Of a DNA stretch of 29,286 bases, positions 27,955 through 29,286 are shown one piece after another. The DNA is from 66-474 sp035277545 (GTDB taxonomy: Bacteria > Pseudomonadota > Gammaproteobacteria > Xanthomonadales > Rhodanobacteraceae), in contig DATEKI010000079.1 of assembly GCA_035277545.1 (NCBI GenBank), forward strand, positions 1 to 29,286, written 5' to 3'. The translations under genes and the position numbers were made by a program. How positions within the stretch are numbered: position 1 is the first letter of the stretch; each line of letters starts with the position of its first letter. The notes beneath the pieces were generated by a model. It searched no databases, was not told where the DNA came from, and was given only the letters and a program-made list of their open reading frames with translations.

Positions 27955-28401
27955 TCACAACCGCAATCCCGCCATTTCCTCGCTGACTTCCTCCTCGCCG
28001 ATCGTCTGATGGATCTTCGCGAGGTGAGCCTGCTCACTCCACAACTCGAACTTGTTGCCCATGCCCAGCAGCACCGCCTTTTTTTCGATGCCTGAAGCGG
28101 CGCGCTGGCTGGCAGGCAACAGCACGCGTGCCGCGCCATCCAGTTCCACCAGCGTGGCCGCGCCGACCAGCTTCAACTGCAGGTCGCGATGCACGCGCTT
28201 GACGTTCGGCAACCCGTTCACCTGGTCGCGCACGCGCTCCCAGTCGGGCTGCGGGAATACCCACAGGCAGCCCTGCTCGAACGGGTTGTAGGTGATGACC
28301 AGGCGACCATTGCACACGCGCGCGATCGGCTCGCGGTAGGCTGTGGGAATCGCCAACCGGCCCTTGTCGTCGACGCTGATGGCGGTCTCGCCTTGGAACA
28401 T
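27955..28401 (-). CDS. mraZ: transcriptional regulator MraZ, 148 aa
   Basis: MraZ is a ring-forming DNA-binding protein of the AbrB-like (SpoVT) fold that regulates the dcw cluster and itself. Two MraZ repeats are visible. The first is MFQGETAISVDDKGRLAIPT with YREPI, the second AATLVELDGAARVLLPASQR followed by LLGMGNKFELW. ATG 28401 matches the E. coli start; the frame is open further upstream but that part overlaps the operator. The ribosome site is poor (GGGAA 11 bases away). It is the first gene of the cluster, next to the promoter and TGGG boxes at 28412-28473. Confidence 0.96.
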   Translation of the reverse strand: MFQGETAISVDDKGRLAIPTAYREPIARVCNGRLVITYNPFEQGCLWVFPQPDWERVRDQVNGLPNVKRVHRDLQLKLVGAATLVELDGAARVLLPASQRAASGIEKKAVLLGMGNKFELWSEQAHLAKIHQTIGEEEVSEEMAGLRL

Positions 28402-28411
28402 GCGACTGATT

Positions 28412-28445
28412 CCCACGTTTTCCCACAAAACTACACAGGTGCCCA
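28412..28445 (-). promoter_or_regulatory. MraZ operator: 10-bp-spaced TGGG boxes
   Basis: On the minus strand TGGG occurs at 28445-28442, 28425-28422 and 28415-28412. A degenerate TGTA sits at 28435-28432, so four boxes follow an exact 10-bp period. E. coli MraZ binds TGGGN direct repeats spaced by five bases, the same period. The boxes lie between the -10 box and the mraZ start, which fits autorepression. Confidence 0.8.
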
Positions 28446-28473
28446 CCTTAGTCGCAGGAGGTGAGACTGTCAA
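28445..28473 (-). promoter_or_regulatory. promoter of the dcw cluster (Pmra-like)
   Basis: A perfect TTGACA (-35) lies at 28473-28468 on the minus strand. Seventeen bases later comes TAAGGT (28450-28445), a poor -10 match. The start of transcription would be near 28438, giving a leader of about 37 bases to mraZ. The first TGGG box abuts the -10. Confidence 0.65.
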
Positions 28474-28747
28474 CAAATTTCGCTTTTAGATCAAAGGGAA
28501 AGGAGAATTTCTGACCAATTTTCAGGTGCTCTGTGAGCTGTGGGCGCGAGGTCATTGAATACAAAAGATTTCGTTCTGCAGGAATCTGACTGCCCAGGCC
28601 AAAAACACCCATTCGGACGCTCTCCGCCACCTGCCGAGTTCAGTCGCAAGTCAGTTTCAGGGCAACGGAAAAGGTTGGAGCGTGCAAGCACGCGATTTCC
28701 CCAAAAAGGGTCGCGCACGGAGCCCAAATCAAGGCGCCGGTTGATGG
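28474..28747. other. intergenic region upstream of the dcw promoter
   Basis: About 270 bases of lower GC than the neighbouring genes. They contain a perfect GCGTGC-AA-GCACGC palindrome (28680-28693). No gene, tRNA or clear promoter towards the right was recognised. Confidence 0.5.
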
Positions 28748-28992
28748 AAAGTCAGGCCATGGATGCGAGGTGGAGCCATTTGGGGCGAAACAGCTTCGTT
28801 ACGCCTCAACGCGTCATGGTGCCACCATCAGGGATGATGGCAACCGCTCTCTCCAAAGTCAGGCCATGGATGGCCGAGGTGGAGCCATTGGGGCGAAACA
28901 ACTTCGTTACGCCTCAACGCGGCCTGGTGCCGCCATCAGGGATGATGGCAACCGCTCTCTCCAAAGTCAGGCCATGGATGGCCGAGGTGGAG
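28748..28992. repeat. 108-bp tandem repeat, two full copies and a partial third
   Basis: Copies start with AAAGTCAGGCCATGGATG at 28748, 28855 and 28963 (periods 107 and 108). The third breaks off after GCCGAGGTGGAG at 28992. Copies differ by only a few bases, so the duplication looks recent. Each full unit has a CCATCA-GGGA-TGATGG hairpin (28825-28840 and 28932-28949), and the later units a GGCCAT-GG-ATGGCC palindrome. It lies between rnpB and mraZ; no protein is supported although one frame stays open through it. Confidence 0.85.
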
Positions 28993-29066
28993 TCGCATGC
29001 CGCGAATAGCCGCATGTTGCATCTTCGCAACATCGTGCCGCGTTCATGGATGAACGCAAAAACAGT

Positions 29067-29286
29067 GGAGTCGGCCTGTAAGCCGGGTCCTGTGCGCCTT
29101 GCGGCGTGACAGTCATTCCTCTCGGCCCACCGTCGCCGATGGGCTCAAGCAACCAACCCGGGAACGGCGCGGGCCACGCCATCGTTCCCCTATTTGGTCT
29201 TGCTTCGGGTGGGGTTTGCCGTGCCGGTCTGTTGCCAGACTCGCGGTGGGCTCTTGCCCCACCGTTTCACCCTTGCCTGATCCCCT
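29067..29286 (-). ncRNA. rnpB: RNase P RNA (class A), 3' portion, cut by the window edge
   Basis: The minus strand matches bacterial class A RNase P RNA, the catalytic RNA that trims tRNA 5' ends. Recognisable segments in order are AGGCAAGGGTGAAACGGTG, GGCAAGAGCCCACCGC, CTGGCAACAGACCGGCACGG, CAAGACCAAATAGGGG, GGTTGGTTGCTTGAG, GAGAGGAATGACTGTC and the end CAGGACCCGGCTTACAGG. The 5' third, including the first strand of P1, lies beyond the window. The mature 3' end is estimated near 29067 from the E. coli end. An rnpB gene just upstream of mraZ is also found in Pseudomonas. Confidence 0.95.

Noticed and set aside
28748..28992. CRISPR array
   Set aside because: Units of 108 bp are repeated over their whole length with no unique spacers, and no cas gene is nearby.
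29040..29062. Terminator of rnpB (GCGTTCAT/ATGAACGC hairpin next to a T5 run)
   Set aside because: On the rnpB strand the T-run comes before the hairpin, the wrong order for a Rho-independent terminator.
28540..29109. 189-codon plus-strand frame through the tandem repeat
   Set aside because: It stays open because the unit length is a multiple of three. It runs into the RNase P RNA antisense and has no family resemblance.

Overview
The window is a high-GC gammaproteobacterial chromosome segment. It most likely comes from the Xanthomonadales/Lysobacterales, and a Rhodanobacteraceae-like genome is my best guess. Reasons: the gene order lpxC - DciA-like (DUF721) - M23 peptidase - secA; a division and cell wall (dcw) cluster without murD; an rnpB gene just upstream of mraZ; and GC-rich REP-like palindromes between genes. 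The genus assignment is inference only.

Left part (1-3044, minus strand): a secreted S9-family (DPP IV-like) serine peptidase cut by the window edge, a 90-residue membrane protein of unknown function, and a VOC/glyoxalase-fold protein. Next (3109-6651, plus strand) is the glycine-cleavage P-protein gene gcvP. Its long leader carries a glycine riboswitch whose first aptamer appears to be split by a ~270-bp inverted-repeat element.

Middle part (6898-12315): secA and an M23 (LytM-type) peptidase on the minus strand, a DciA-like gene on the plus strand that starts on the same CATG as the peptidase, and lpxC (lipid A synthesis) on the minus strand.

Right part (12652-28401, minus strand): the dcw cluster, transcribed mraZ-rsmH-ftsL-ftsI-murE-murF-mraY-ftsW-murG-murC-ddlB-ftsQ-ftsA-ftsZ and leading towards lpxC. 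From rsmH to ftsQ every junction overlaps, mostly as four-base ATGA stop/start overlaps, which implies strong translational coupling. The products make UDP-MurNAc-pentapeptide (MurC, E, F, Ddl), the lipid intermediates (MraY, MurG), septal peptidoglycan (FtsW, FtsI) and the divisome (FtsL, Q, A, Z). murD, which sits between mraY and ftsW in E. coli, is missing. The cluster is preceded by a promoter with a perfect TTGACA -35 box and a 10-bp-periodic row of TGGG boxes, the expected MraZ operator.

Far right (28748-29286): a 108-bp tandem repeat and the 3' part of the RNase P RNA gene (minus strand), cut by the window edge. No transposase gene, CRISPR array or tRNA was seen. The most unusual local structures are the interrupted glycine riboswitch, the shared start codons of dciA and the M23 gene, and the repeat-filled gap between ftsA and ftsZ.
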